Notes: generated by a model not told the origin, from the sequence alone. Shown: positions 45,123-58,431, counted from the stretch's first letter. The stretch is DNA of 64,000 nucleotides from Anthopleura xanthogrammica (GCA_964019055.1 OZ025219.1:142501-206500), one strand, 5' to 3'. Numbers and translations are program-made.

Positions 45123-46515
45123 CAATTTGCACATTTTATTGTAGCATTCTTAAGACATTTGTAGGTAATTTGCATACAAAATTAGAGCATGCGCCGACGT
45201 ATCCATCGCTAAGTCAAGAAAGTATTAGCGCATGCGCAATCCAAGTTAAGTGGGATTTAAGTTTTTTTCTAAGCCACAAAATTTGATTGAAAAAAAATTA
45301 TTGACTTGTGGGAATCGGAAATGAGGGGGTGGAGACCTAAGTAACGGCAACGATCACCAACCACCATGTATGCAAATTAAATACACGGCACGGTTACTGG
45401 CTTGGGGTCCAGTGTGCATGACCACCACGCACGATCAGGACGAACACGCAACCCGAAACGACTGACCAAAGGTGAAAAAAATGGAAAAATAGTCAATGAA
45501 TAAAATGATTTGCATATACGCATCAATAGGAATATATAGCGTAGCTTCTGGGATTGGATTGGATTGGATTGGATATCACTTTTAAGCGCGCAACATGGTA
45601 TAACGAAAGAGCAAACTTAAGATGAAGAATGTTTTAGGTTTTTTGGCCTGAGGATGAACATCACGAAAATAGACCAAGGAGCACGCAACATTGACTTCCA
45701 AACAAAAATGACAATGCACGCACAACCGGAAAGTCTCTCAAGTGCACGAATAACCTTCACAAACTACACAAAAAAGAAATGATTTTAATTTTGGATAGAA
45801 ACTAACAAGGCAGGTTCGAGTTTGGATTGCGCAATTAGTGATCGATTGGCACGCGACATTTCTGTGTGTAAACCAAGCTTCAAGAGATTTAAGCTACTCC
45901 ATTAACCTGAACACGAGCTCGTTTAGCAACCTTTCCCTTTCAGTTGATTAACCGATGGATAAACATTTAAGATCAGTATACCGATATTCCGGAACTTCAG
46001 AGTGGGTCTCATTGAAGGAAATATCATAAGATATTTACAATTAAGTGAACGCGTGTTCAAGGCATCGAGAAGAGGACATTGAGATCAAAATGTCACTTCC
46101 TGTTATGTTCCAGACAGACAAAAGTGATCTTCTCCAATCACGCAAAGCCGTGTATAGTACCGTCGATAGCATAGTGATTGAGACTAAGCAGAGAAAAATT
46201 ATCACGCTCTCGAAATCTTTCATTGAGCGGCTCGAATCGTGGTGTGATTAACAGTGGCCCTTTTAATTGTGATGGGTGCCCTGGTCGATAGAGCAGATCA
46301 GACTAACCAACAAAATCGATCTCTACTCCACCGATGGCAACGTGTCATCTAGACGCGTATAAACGCTCGTCAGTCAGATTCCTCGTCTACCCCCTATCTC
46401 GTCTACAAAGTATTAAATAGCTTGTAAAGCGTAGAATCTAGTCAAGCTAGACGCGTAGTTCTTCCAGCAGCGATAGGAGGTGACTTAGCAACTGTGAAGG
46501 CGGTTTAAGAAAACG

Positions 46516-47592
46516 ATGTGGTACCCAACTTTTGGTTCTTGGGGAGCGATGGATGGGTCTTCAGTAGGTCTGCAGAACTACGATGATGATGAGGATTCCC
46601 ACGTGAAAAGACCCATGAATTCCTTCATGATTTGGGCCAAAGTCATGAGGCGTAAGTTCGCCGAGGAAAACCCTAAACTACATAACGCTGAAATCTCGAA
46701 ACTCCTTGGTAAATCTTGGAACGAACTGACTACAAAGGAGAAGAGACCTTTTGTCGAAAAAGCCGAACGCTTAAGGATTCGCCACATGAAGGAACATCCA
46801 AATTACAGGTACACGCCAAAGAGAAAGGGAAGACAAGAAAGGCGAAATGGGCAAAGGACATTATCAAGCTTTATTGGCCCAACATTTATGAATGGTATTC
46901 CCAATATTATGGTACCTAACCATAGTGTACATCTACCACCAACACCCGAGCCAAGTCCTACAGAACCTCTTGCAGCAGAAGATCACTATTACTCTGAAAC
47001 CAACCAGTACTACCCATACAATGCGGTCAATACTGGAGATTATGGACCGACAAGGAGAGCACATACTCCAGAGAGCTATTTTACAAGCCAGCAAAGAAAA
47101 ATGGATAGTAACATAGGCTATCAGTACTACAACGAGTCTGGGTACCCTTATAGTGCGCACTCGAGAGTAGAAGAAAACCGCGAGTTGTATTCTCAATACT
47201 ATTCAAAGCAGAATGAAGCGTTTCGAGCAAGAAACAGCGAAGAAAATAAAGACTCCAAAAACTGGAGATCAACATTCAGTGAAAGTTTGGCATCAAATCA
47301 AGAGCCTTATTATACGAGACCATCGTGCATTAAAGATTCATACACAGCCCGTTATGGCCCCTATAACACCATGAATACATTGAGAAGACCGCACGATGTC
47401 TACCAGCATCACACATCAAGAAGCTCGTGCCGATTTTCTTCGGTGACGAGCGAGAACGAGAGCGAAGATGTCGATGGCAGAATACGAAGGCAAGAAAGCT
47501 CCGGAGGCGCACCAGTCTTCGAACAATTATCAGATTTACTGTGCGATGATTTGGATCGTAATGAGTTTGACATGTACCTAAAACCGTATTAA
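46516..47592 (+). CDS. SoxF: SoxF-group HMG-box transcription factor, single exon
   Basis: A 358-residue protein. The HMG box spans about residues 29-100: [12 protein letters not shown] (vertebrate Sox has RPMNAFM), then [14 protein letters not shown] and [19 protein letters not shown]-x2-HPNY is typical of group F rather than [10 protein letters not shown] at 347-355 matches the C-terminal EFDxYL motif by which SoxF proteins contact beta-catenin, which makes group F likely by two independent signs. Between them lies a Tyr-, Ser- and Pro-rich region, probably the activation domain. It would act in the nucleus and bind ACAAAG-type sites. The frame is uninterrupted from the first ATG. Group F assignment is confident; a direct orthologue to one vertebrate gene is not implied. 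Confidence 0.93.
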   Translation: MWYPTFGSWGAMDGSSVGLQNYDDDEDSHVKRPMNSFMIWAKVMRRKFAEENPKLHNAEISKLLGKSWNELTTKEKRPFVEKAERLRIRHMKEHPNYRYTPKRKGRQERRNGQRTLSSFIGPTFMNGIPNIMVPNHSVHLPPTPEPSPTEPLAAEDHYYSETNQYYPYNAVNTGDYGPTRRAHTPESYFTSQQRKMDSNIGYQYYNESGYPYSAHSRVEENRELYSQYYSKQNEAFRARNSEENKDSKNWRSTFSESLASNQEPYYTRPSCIKDSYTARYGPYNTMNTLRRPHDVYQHHTSRSSCRFSSVTSENESEDVDGRIRRQESSGGAPVFEQLSDLLCDDLDRNEFDMYLKPY

Positions 47593-48559
47593 GACTCAAT
47601 GTAGTATCTGTTTTGAGTTTCTGATGCAGGTATGGTTGTATATTATCATAGCGTCCATATGGATTTAGTTAGAAGCATAGAGTTAGAGCCGGTAGGCATA
47701 TTTACCGAGATCAAGGCGAACGATTCCAGGAATAATAAGCTGAGAATTGATAAGGTTATTTTATTGTGCGTAAATCCCACACATAAGTTGAAATTTGCTG
47801 AAAGAAGTTGCACAGAAACGGGGACCGCGAAGCCGATCAAGTTAAGTGGTGTTGATAGTCCAAAGAGGTTCTTATTTGTCAAAGATATATATCTATCTGT
47901 TTTGAAAGCTAAGCTGATTTGAAATAAGTTAAAACCGTTTAAGCTCGAAATTGGTAAAAAAGCACTGTTTGTCTAAAAGCAAAAAAAAAAAAAAAAAAAA
48001 TACAAAGTTAAACTTAGAAATTGCATGGAAATCCCAAGAAAACTTTAAAGAAACAATTTATCAATGACAATTTATTGTTTAATAGTTGATCGTATTTATT
48101 TCTTCATTAGCTTCAATGTAATGTGTTATCATTAAAAAAAACAAGTATTGTACGATTTTCATTTCTTTGTTGTCACAGTAGAGGTCTGATTCAGACATTA
48201 CACGGCGATTTATGGTAAGCACTTCGCATTTGCAACAAAAAAGAAAAAAACGCCACTCCGCAAATCTCTACCAAAAAACCACACTTTTCGAACTTCTTAT
48301 AAATAATACGTAGGCACAGGGTTACATAGGGTTAGATAGCGCTTTCATAGCACAGGAAATTTCACAAGTACCTCCATCACAATGATCATCCCGTGCCGAA
48401 AGCTATGTTTTTCAGCGCCAAGTAAATAAATAGGGTATGGTAAACGGATAGCCCATCGTTTGACCCCAGCACAGTCTGCCTACAGAAACTACTTAGCAAT
48501 CGCATGCCTGCCGTACATTTTTGTCGTAAGCAACGATAATGTGTATTATTAGCGATAGG

Positions 48560-48800
48560 GTGGTAATTAAGGGTTCATTCTTGTAGCTCGGGGCTTGGCT
48601 TCTGCTGGGAGCAAGATGAGAACTAAGAAAAGATACTGTTACGGTACCGTACGCGTGTAGCGAGAGTTTTTCTCCCGGGTTCTCCGGTTTTCCTCCCTCC
48701 GCAAAAAAAACAAACATAACAATTAGCTATGCGGCCATGACTTGGATCAGCCCAAAGAATGTTGCAGGGTGTTGATAAAGTTTGAAGATTTGAAGGCATG
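48560..48800 (+). mobile_element. SINE-like copy
   Basis: Has GGGTTCATTCTTG, GAGTTTTTCTCCCGGGTTC, TCCGGTTTTCCTCCCTC and TTGGATCAGCCCAAAGAATG in the same order as the copies at 31.9 and 62.0 kb. The tail TGATAAAGTTTGAAGATTTG is shared with the 62.0 and 50.9 kb copies. Confidence 0.55.
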
Positions 48801-49799
48801 GAAAACCGAGGCAAGTCGTTTAGTGAAGTCATCTGATTAATTGAAATTCCAAGTAAGCAATGTATAAATTTGAACAAACATACCTGGGGAAAGTTCCAAT
48901 AGAATGAAAGCCATGCTTCTTAATCAATCACATGTCCTAAAAAAAGAGAATTTTATAAAATTATTTCACTTTCATTTGTCAGTTGTCGTATCCTAGTTAT
49001 AAGTATCATTTAATGTGCTTGCTTGGGCCTGCTTAAACTTGTTTTAACATTCATCATTCATTCCACTAGTTTTTGTTGAATTTAAACAATCATATATTAA
49101 TTGACGATAGACTAGCATCTTGGTTTGTGATCCAATTATCTTCCATGTGGAAGCGGGCTAAAGTTTTGCAAGGCACAACTAAACAATATCATCTCCAAAT
49201 TGTAGCAATATCATCTCCAAATAAAGTTATTATTATCATTATTAGCTAAACGATCTTACGAACTGTGGACTAACTGAAATCTAAAAGTGCACATAACCTT
49301 TTTTTTCATTGCCTTCCATACTGATTCTACATGAAGTAAATAGTTGAATGGTAAAATATTTCTTGATTTGAGTGATGCGTCTTTAAGTTATGAAGGTTTA
49401 TACTTCCAATGTGTTAATGACTGTGACGTCTACTAAGGTATTTTAGTGTATTTGCTGTAACTAGTAATACTAAACACTGGCCGTTTTGAGAAAACAAATT
49501 TACAATATCCTTTATGTAAACCATGAGTAAAATAAGGATGCTTTTTAAATTCTGTTTGTGTGAACCAGATCAATTTTGTATATTTGTATTTGTATGTGCA
49601 CTTTCAGAACAAATCCAAAACCAAAATCCTCATAAATGCTTCCCTGAGTGGCTATAGGTCATGTTACTGTGACTAAAGCCAGATTCCCTTTACAATGACT
49701 TTACGGAAAATTTCGCAAACTATCTTATTTAGATGCATGACTAGAAGCAGTTTTCACGGATGATGTCAAATGTAGATGAAAGGGAGCATTACTTATTTA

Positions 49800-50640
49800 A
49801 AAGGGAATAAAAGTGGCAACCAGGCTTGACTAGACGATGATCAATTCCAAATATTTCTTGAGAAATAAATTTGTTTGGCCATTTATTTTTGACGATGTTC
49901 CCTACAGGGGGTTGATAATCATTTCTAAGGGAATCAAAGTTAACTATATGATGATGTTCACTATAGGTGGTTTGGAATCCTTCCTAAACCGGAATATAAG
50001 TGGCAGCCATGTTGGATGGTGTTCACTATAGGTGGTTTGGAATCATAGGAATACGAGTGGCAGCCATGTTGGATGGTGTTCACTATAGGTGGTTTGGAAT
50101 CATTCCTAAGGGAATAAAAGTGGCAGCCATGTTGGATAATGTTCACTATAGGTGGTTTGGAATCATTCCTAAGGGAATACGAGTGGCAGCCATGTTGGAT
50201 GATGTTCACTATAGGTGGTTTGGAATCATTCCTAAGGGAATAAAAGTGGCAGCCATGTTGGATGATGTTCACTATAGGTGGTTTGGAATCATTCCTAAGG
50301 GAATACGAGTGGTAGCCATGTTGGATGATGTTCACTATAGGTGGTTTGTAGTCATAGGAATACGAGTGGCAGCCATTTTGGATGGTGTTCACTATATGCC
50401 ATTTGTAATCATTCCTAAAGGAATCAAAGAGTGGCAGCCATGTTGGATGGTGTTCACTATATGTCATTTGTAATCATTCCTAAAGGAATCAAAGAGTGGC
50501 AGCCATGTTGGATGGTGTTCACTATATGCCATTTGTAATCATTCCTAAAGGAATCAAAGAGTGGCAGCCATGTTGGGTCAGTGATGTTCACTAAGTGTGG
50601 TTTGATATCATTCCTATTGTGATAAAAGTGCCTGTTTTAC
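49800..50640. repeat. 63-bp minisatellite with diverged edges
   Basis: The core 49990-50580 repeats a 63-bp unit containing GGCAGCCATGTTGGATGATG and TTCACTATAGGTGGTTTGGA. Some units are shortened to about 57 bp, and the edges are degenerate. As 63 is a multiple of 3, long open frames persist on both strands, but composition and lack of context make coding unlikely. Confidence 0.9.
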
Positions 50641-50853
50641 AAGAGTGAATAACGAATAGCTGGGTGCTTTACTAAAGTGTACTACTTATTCCATTATCAA
50701 GCTGCCGGATAATATGATTACTTAGTCATTTCTGAGAGAATAAAAGTGGCCAAGTTTTCTTAAAATTTCTGGTCAACACCAAAAATTGTATGTATTTAAT
50801 GGATTCTATCTGTCCAAGTACTCAGTTATAGTAATTTAACCAAATAACCTCAC

Positions 50854-50945
50854 CGAAGCTAAATTTCAGTTCGACTTTGATCAGCCCAAGAGGTTGTTCC
50901 AAGATCTTTCAAGGTATATCGATAAAGGTTTGAGAAGAAATAGAA
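50854..50945 (+). mobile_element. 3' fragment of the SINE-like family
   Basis: TTTCAGTTCGACTTTGATCA, GCCCAAGAGGTTGTT and GATAAAGGTTTGAGAAG match the tail of the copies at 48.6 and 62.0 kb. The head is missing. Confidence 0.45.
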
Positions 50946-51297
50946 GATTTAGATGAAGTAAGTAAATAGATGAAAAAAAACAACATTTCTTCTGTGGGTT
51001 TTCAGCCCAACTGACTAAGACTTGTAACGTATATATTGAATATTTTAAAGTCATATTCAAACAATTCAGCTAGTTTGAATGAATGATTTGGTTCTCTTGT
51101 TTAGTTATCATTCATTTTTTTTTGCAGGCGTTTTGTGTGAATGAACGGTGATTAGGAAATGCAATATTTGGGCAAGAGAGTTTCCTTACGACAAGTTCTT
51201 TCTCCGCTTTGCTTTGCAGGTTGCTGCAAAGATTTCATGTAAACTAAGCCTTTTTATGCTACTCTACTGAAGTAAACAAGCGAGATTTGATTCGCAG

Positions 51298-51398
51298 GAT
51301 ATCGGCATTAACTTATCCATCAAGAAGGATGTTCGAAAGGCGGTTCGCAGCCAGAGCGGAAACGACCAAACAAATTCAAAATTCGAAGGGTGGTCACA
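51298..51398 (+). other. Candidate exon of an unrecognised transcript
   Basis: A TTCGCAG acceptor at 51291-51297 and a consensus GTAAGT donor from 51399 bracket 101 bases that are open in one frame (DIGINLSIKKDVRKAVRSQS, 33 codons). No partner exon or family was recognised. Chance is possible. Confidence 0.25.
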
Positions 51399-54300
51399 GT
51401 AAGTACGGAAAAGTTAAACGGTGAACGTTTTTTCGCGGTAGAAAAGGAAATATCGATAACGTATTCCAAAGTCTATGGTCACAAATGTTTGAAACGAAAT
51501 TTAGATTCTGCAAGTGTGAGAGTTTGGATAACTGAACACCAATACTAGACTGTCATCGCAAGACTTTCGCTTGGTTCGTCAAAACAAGAGATCTTTGAAA
51601 GATTATCCATTCGATCAGCATTGGACAAATGTAGTAATAAGAGACGATATACAGGGTATAGCTTACGGAAGTCTTTGTGTGATTAATCTAATAGGACAAC
51701 ACGGTAGAACCTAAGATTGTCGGCCTGAGATTGATGGAACTCGAGGTAGGCACCAAAAAAACAGATAGAACTTGGTCGGCTATATGAAAAAACTAGAAAT
51801 ATCTTTTGGGAATGAAAAAAATTACTTATACATTAGACCTTGGTTTACGTTTCCAAACCCTCAGGTGTAAAGTGTCTAACGAGCTGAATAAAGACAATAT
51901 TTGATTAAACAGCACTTGAGGAAAGGTCGTGTTTATTTGTGAACTTCAATAAGCCATCCAGACATGATAAGAGGCGGTTAAGCTGCGCGCTAACTTGCGA
52001 CTCGCTACCTCAACCTAGGTTAAAGATATGGTATATAGTAAACATGGGATATCCCTCGTTGTCTCACTTGTCTGCTGTATGCGCGGTAAGAAAATGGGAC
52101 TAGTCATAAAATGCATATAAGTCTCAATGTGCCGTGTTACAGAAAATTCACTGGGTTTTAAGGCATATACAACATATATATTGCATTATGCTGCAGTAAG
52201 AATTGCTTCGTTTTACCAGATTATTATTGGGGGGAAAAGTATAGCTTCCCCTTGTAGGATTCTGCAGTCAATGCTTTAGCTCTAGATTCAGTATTTATAG
52301 ACTCATAAAGGACAACAGATGAGTACACTTTGGCCGAGAAAACGAATTTCTTCCAGAGTGCAAAATCTGGGATTCCAGATAATGAAGATTATCATTATTG
52401 TAAAAAGAATCGCTTTATATTGCATGGATAAATTTTAATTAGTGTTATATATTTTGTACAATAATTGAGAAAAATAAATATAATCCGAGACAGATTTTGA
52501 TGAGAAACATAACACCAGCTCAGTGTGCGCCAAAACCTGTCAGCAACTGCATGGCGTGGCTACTTTTCCTCCCCTCCCATCCCTTCGGGTTGTACTCTAC
52601 ACTCAGCCGAAAAAATGGTCCATAGTGTGAACTAAGACTAATCTATAATCTAATGATGATTTGATCATTCCAGTGTAGCTCGATCTGTTTAACTGTTGAA
52701 GCACTATCTGAAGTGGTATTAGCGACATTTGCACCAAGTAGTTGCCAATTGACATATCAATTTATGGATTTTTGAGAGAATAAAAACTGCTTATGTCGAA
52801 TTAACAGTTCTTAACTTGATAATGATGTTGATAATTGATTCCATATCCCTGAAACAAGCCAGAATTGCAGAAATATTTTCGGGCGAAAAACGATTGAGCT
52901 CCGCACGAAAATGTTTGTCAAAATGGTGTCGTACTTCATGAGAAAGCAGAAAAATACCATCTGTGCCATGGGCCTGATGACGTTTGCTCAAAAAAATTCT
53001 TAACTTGCTTAATTAGTTTTTTTTCTTTCTCTTCTGATGGAAAATGTTTGAATATTGTTCCAGCCAAGTGTCTAAGTCTACGGTGACCTCAAAAACAGAT
53101 TAAACTGAACTCCTTTTGAACCCTGCCAACACAAAACGCATGCTGGATGAAGAAGCAAATATCTCAAGCTAAAAATTCCGTCAAAGTTCTAGGTTTCATT
53201 TTAATTCCAAGAAAATCAAGTAACATATAAAATATATAACGGGAGAGAGTCATAGATCTCTGGCATACAAGTCTGATCAAGATTAGTACATAATTGTACT
53301 TAAAAAAAAAAAAAATGCGCACACACGACGAATTAAAAGTTGCTTTGTACAATTAACACAGCACTCTCGGCTCTCCATGAGTGTACTTAACATATATTAA
53401 TTAGATTACTTTATTAGGTTTTCTATACGAAAACAATATCACGCATAAACCCCAAGGCTGAAGTGAATCTAAGCTGGTAAAATACCTTCCCAGTGGTATA
53501 CCTACCCCCCTCCCTTGCCTTTAATCCCAACTTATGTCTTGAAATATTACTAACCGATGGCATTTGACCTTGATTACCAAACATATTAAGATACCTCTTA
53601 GGTTTAATTTATTAGGAGATGAGATATTTTAGGATGTGGAGTTCTAGGGAGCCTTATTTGGGAAAATGTAAAAGCCAGGTTTGCATTCCAGGATAATCTG
53701 TTGTGCCCAGGTCTCTTTTTGCTAAGTTCGTCCGTGCTGGACTGGAAGGAAGATTTTAAAAATCGAAATCGATAACTTTTTGACTAAAGGAATAACTTAA
53801 TTTTTCCTATTAAATTTAGGGCGATGTAACCGGGTTTTAGCAAAATGCCCACACTGAAAAACTTTTTGACCCCTATTATGATATAAAACTTGAAAGACAT
53901 TTTGTCAGAAGCTGCAGTTGAAGCTTAGGCAAAAACAATTCTTAATTTACCAAAACAAAGCAAGGAGTTTTAGTTCACTTCATTCACACTAAATATTTGA
54001 ATAGAATATATGGTGTGTGTTTTTTAGTTTTGCGCATGTTCCGTGTGGTATCACTTGATCATAAAAATCAAATTAGCTAAAACGATATCACAGCAATGTT
54101 TAGAATCCATTAGAAAGTATTCTTAAAATATAAAAAAGAACGTAAGATATTTTAGCAAGAATGAGTGGCTGCTAATCTAACTGGACGAGCATGGAGGTAA
54201 AACTTCAGATATTTCAGCTATTTATGCTTGGTAACTGAAGAAAGCATCTCAAATCAGATTGAAAAACCAGATTTAGGACTATCGGATGTGTTACATGTGG

Positions 54301-54818
54301 ATAGCTCAAGGACATTTAGGAAAGCATAAAATCTAAGTCCTCGTACAATTTTGATGAGGACACGCTATAGCTATAAATTGGCACCGAAATCTGTTCAAAT
54401 TAATACCCATATTCACTACAAAATGGAAACGTTCTCTAACGACCGAAGTTGATAAAGATTTTTTCATGTATGACCAAGATTGTGAAAGAATATATCGTAG
54501 TTGTTTTATGCGGTAAGGAATTCGTATGAGGAATATTTATTCCTGGTACGATGTATTATCGACACAGTCCCACATGTGTTCTACATCTGGAGCAGAGTAA
54601 AGCCTTCAGGCTCGTGACATCTTTGAACTTCATCACAATCCAATTAAAAAGCAGTTTTTGTCTTCTTATTAATTTAATTTGGAATTGATGAGGATTGTCG
54701 TTTCGTCTTCGGGGACATCCGGGATATTAACGTTGACGAAGGAAGCACTGGATAGATATCAGTGCCCAATCATTGGAAATAGAGAACCATGCCAGTATTT
54801 CAAAACGATTTTTCAAAC

Positions 54819-54910
54819 AGAGGAGAAGAAGTAGGAGAAGGAGAAGGAGAAAAAGGAGGAGAAAAAGGAGGAGAAAAAGAAGAAAACGAAGAAGTACGAA
54901 AAAAAAAAAA
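54819..54910. repeat. GGA/GAA purine-rich repeat
   Basis: Units of GGAGAA and AAGGAGGAG followed by a 12-A run. The Arg/Lys-only peptide it encodes is a by-product of the repeat. Confidence 0.85.
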
Positions 54911-56196
54911 ATCGAGATCTCAATTTTAGCTTTCGAAAATATTTCTCAGGCCACACCCATGCACGTTATAAACTGACGCAGTTTTTCGTATTATATCATT
55001 AGGAAATCAGCTATAACCTTAAACTCGTTAACAAAAAGTTTATAGGTAAATTGAATGTAGTAAACAAGAAGAATGGACTGGACTAAACTAATATTAATAG
55101 ATTAAAATCTATTTTTACGAATTTATGAAAATCGGCAAACTAGTTTTACCACAAGATGAAACAGAAGACTAAGTTACATCACATAGAAGCGTCAAAGCCC
55201 AGCCTTCGGGCACATCGCGGTTTTCTTTCAAGACATAGCGTCAACATATTTGAATCTACACTTCAAGACATATTATCGTAATCAAGGAAAATTCCGATCC
55301 CATTTTTCACTAAAAAGCAAAATTAACTAAGATTATATTGTAAAATTTTGAAAATTTGCCATATTGGTGGTGGAACTGGGTTGAAATAGAGTAAAATCGT
55401 ACTTTATTGATCAGTAAGTGTTTATGGCTGGAGGCATTACGCATTCTATTAATCATGACGGTTCTCTTTCGGCTATAATGTGATTGGTTGAAGGTCCAGA
55501 CCTCACAAAAGATGGTTTTGGCGAGACTAGATAAACCACTTGATTTATTTACAAGTGGTTAGTTCGTGAGACATGGAGGGCAAATATCCTCTAGTCTTCT
55601 GACTAGCCATTACCTTGCCTCGGGGCGTACTCTACCGTCTTGCCCAATCAGTTTACTTTGGAAGATGGGTCACTTTTCCCCAATGAACTTTGCCTTCTTC
55701 AAGCGTCACATATGACAAGCCATCATCCACAGCTGCCTTACGGCTATTTCAAAATTACTTCCAGCCCAGCGCTGTCTTTTTCTCAAAGTGCGCAAGCTAC
55801 AAACTAATAATCATTGGCTGCCTTCAGGCTGCCGGGATTTTCTAGTGATATTTAGTTGATTCTAGTAACTGTGTGTGTGTAACAAAAAGAGCCTCTGGCT
55901 CGAAATCGCGCCGATTTGAGCACCACTAACCAGCTTATCTTTGATCCATTTTGCGCAAGTATGTGAAACATATGGTTTGGCTTTGGAGCTTGTGACCATG
56001 AATTCCAGACGGAATATTCTTAAACATAACAATCATTTTTGTCAGTTTAAAAATCTGATCGAGAAACTGGATTGAATGCGTGCCAGCAAGATATATGATG
56101 TCGAAGAAAAAGGAGTTGATTTTCCAGTAATATCAAGGACTACCTTTTTCCTAACGAAAGCAAAATAGAAAGGAAAAGAAACTAAAGGAAAATCAG

Positions 56197-56580
56197 CAAA
56201 ATAAATAAGAAAAAGAAAGGAAAGGAAAGAAACTGAAAGGAAAGAGTAGGAAAGGAAACCAAATAAAGCGAACTGAAAGGAAAGGAAAGGAAAGGAAACG
56301 AAAGGAAGCGAACTGAAAGGGAAGAGAAGGAAAGGAAACGAAAGGAAGCGAACTGAAAGGAAAGAGAAGGAAAGGAAACGAAAGGAAGCGAACTGAAAGG
56401 GAAGAGAAGGAAAGGAAACAAAAAGAAACCAAAGTAAACGAACTGAAGGGGAAGAGAAGGAAAGGAAACGAAAAGAAACCAAAGTAAACGAACTGAAAGG
56501 AAAGAGAAGAAAAGGAAGCCAAAGGAAACGACCTTAAAGGAAACGAAAGGAAAAGAAAAGAAACGAAACGAAACGAAACG
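56197..56580. repeat. AAAGG-type purine repeat with a ~60-bp higher-order unit
   Basis: A pure-purine-dominated tract built of GGAAAGGAAACGAAAGGAAG and CGAACTGAAAGG words. The CGAACTGAAAGG word returns every 60 or so bases about five times, so there is an imperfect higher-order period. Confidence 0.85.
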
Positions 56581-57085
56581 AAAGCCAAGGATTAAGCTCA
56601 AAGAGTAGACGCAAAACTAATGCCGGACTTGTATATCAATACGTTTTCTAAGAAGTGCTCTTCTAATAAAAGATCGAGACTGATCACTGCACCACTCCTT
56701 ACATTCGTAAAAAGAAAGAAATTCGTAAAAAGAAGTTATTTATCCAAACAACATGAAACAAATGGAAGATGTCGTGAAGTTTAGGATATGTACAATAAGA
56801 TTAAGTAACGAAATGAGAACAATAAAGCACTGATAATAAGAATCCTGCTGGGATGAAGGGATATGTTATGTACCTTGAACTAATCTTTAGTGTCAACAGG
56901 AAATGCGTAAAAATTTTGAAAATTCTGAGGAAAATTAATAAACCCACGACAACGCGGTATATTTACTCGATGAGCACATCACGATATTTTGGTTGATATA
57001 GGTGGGTGGAACTATTGATTATCAAGAATGAACTTCGCACCGTTCCTGTTAGCAACGCCTTTCAATGTTGTATCATGAAATTGCT

Positions 57086-57093
57086 TATATAAG
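57086..57093 (+). promoter_or_regulatory. TATA-like element
   Basis: GCTTATATAAGGACC contains TATATAAG, a strong match to a TATA box, with CATCTCAATG about 30 bases on. Only a 63-codon frame of unknown worth (57170-57361) follows, so its target is unclear. Confidence 0.25.
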
Positions 57094-58251
57094 GACCGCA
57101 ATTGCTACATCTCAATGTATACAAGTTGATCGGATTTTAATATGATAATATCATTTCACTTACATACATTTGGAAATAAGGAATAAATTTCTCAAGATAT
57201 ATTGCTTGAGAAACGAGTGGATTACAATTTGGGTGATCGTATGGAGGAAAGATTTCAGGAAGGAAATTAAAAGAGAATTGTTGCGTCAGTGCTTCAGATT
57301 GTTTGTACCGGAATTGCCCACACGAAAAACGAGTGAGAAGAAACTCCGCTATTTCATTTAAAAATAAACATAAAAAGGTGGTCTTTCATGAAAGAGGAAA
57401 AGGAAACGGAAAAGGATTGAGGAAGGAAAAAGGCGGCAAGAAAAGGCAGTTATATTCAATATCAGTTAGTCCGGTTATACCCTGGTAATAACAATAACCA
57501 TAACTAGCTATAGAGTCTAATGGGGGAAAAGAACAGGTCAAGTGTGTAGGCGTGCTCCAGAGTTAGCCGAGTGGGATGCTTGAGGTATCAATGAACTGCA
57601 CGTTTAAAATGTATTTTGTATCTAACCATGACACTCTATTGGCTTCCGTATTAACAAATTGTGATTGGCTAATGTAAATTGTTGGTCATTAATGGTCGAG
57701 ATAGGAAGCCATCTGAGAAACGCTCCGAATTTTAAGCTGAGCGTAAGCGAATAGATGAATAAAGATTGGACTGCCTGTCTACTGATTTATCTATATAGCT
57801 AAGCTTAGTTACCAAAGCTGACGTCTCGAAAGACAGAGAGTGTATGAGAACTAGAGAGCATTTGTCGCCTTGATTTGAAGTTGTAAACATCAAATAATCG
57901 TGACAGCGATAGCATGTTGACTGACCGCGAACACCACTTAAAATACCAAGTTGGGCTCCCTGTGGAGCGCCTGTCAACCGAATATCACATGCGATCCCTA
58001 AATCAACAAACGTAGAACTAACTAATAAGATTCAAAATACCTATCAAATATCTCTGGTTTTTTTTTCTCAGTTGATATTTAAAGTATTTTTTTGGCCTCC
58101 GTGTTCACATAAATAAAGATAAACTTCGGGTCATGATCCAGGTCATCGGACTAGACATGAGTTTCAGTTCCATGCTGTTCATCTACGCATTTTCACGGCC
58201 TACAAACGAGTTTTAAATTGATCCTGTAGAAAAATAGCCATTTCCTTTTCT

Positions 58252-58431
58252 AATAAGCCAATTCACAGTTTAAGAATCGTTCAGTGCGCATGCGATTTTA
58301 TCCCGAATTTCCCACTGACCTTCTTTTGTTTAATTAAAAACAAAAGAAGGTTTAAACAAAAGAAGGTGAGAAATTCGGGTTAAAATCGCATGCGCACTGA
58401 TAACGATTCTTAAACTGTGAATTGGCTTATT
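58252..58431. mobile_element. 180-bp foldback MITE
   Basis: Left arm AATAAGCCAATTCACAGTTT is inverted as AAACTGTGAATTGGCTTATT at the right. The arms are nearly perfect through GTGCGCATGCGATTTTA. The middle has a smaller stem CCTTCTTTTGTTT / AAACAAAAGAAGG. No frame and no clear target duplication. Confidence 0.85.

Larger units (their letters stand above)
44223..46515. other. Intergenic between P450 and SoxF
   Basis: Contains a foldback (44488-44696) and an AAT/GAT trinucleotide region. A 68-codon frame at 46045-46251 has no support beyond its length. The last 250 bp is presumably the SoxF leader and promoter; no clear TATA box was seen. Confidence 0.45.

Noticed and set aside
46045..46251. 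68-codon frame upstream of SoxF containing DIEIKMSLP
   Set aside because: The resemblance to the IDIKLP motif is loose, it lies at the N terminus, and the frame is short; probably leader sequence.
49181..49250. Duplicated AATATCATCTCCAAAT followed by AAAGTTATTATTATC, considered as a LINE 3' tail
   Set aside because: The tail resembles those of non-LTR retrotransposons, but no upstream coding or homologous copy was seen in the window.
52791..52991. 66-codon reverse frame
   Set aside because: No motif, no family resemblance and no supporting context.
56042..56601. Phe/Ser-rich reverse frames of 131-146 codons
   Set aside because: They are translations of the AAAGG purine repeat in three frames, with no protein-like composition.
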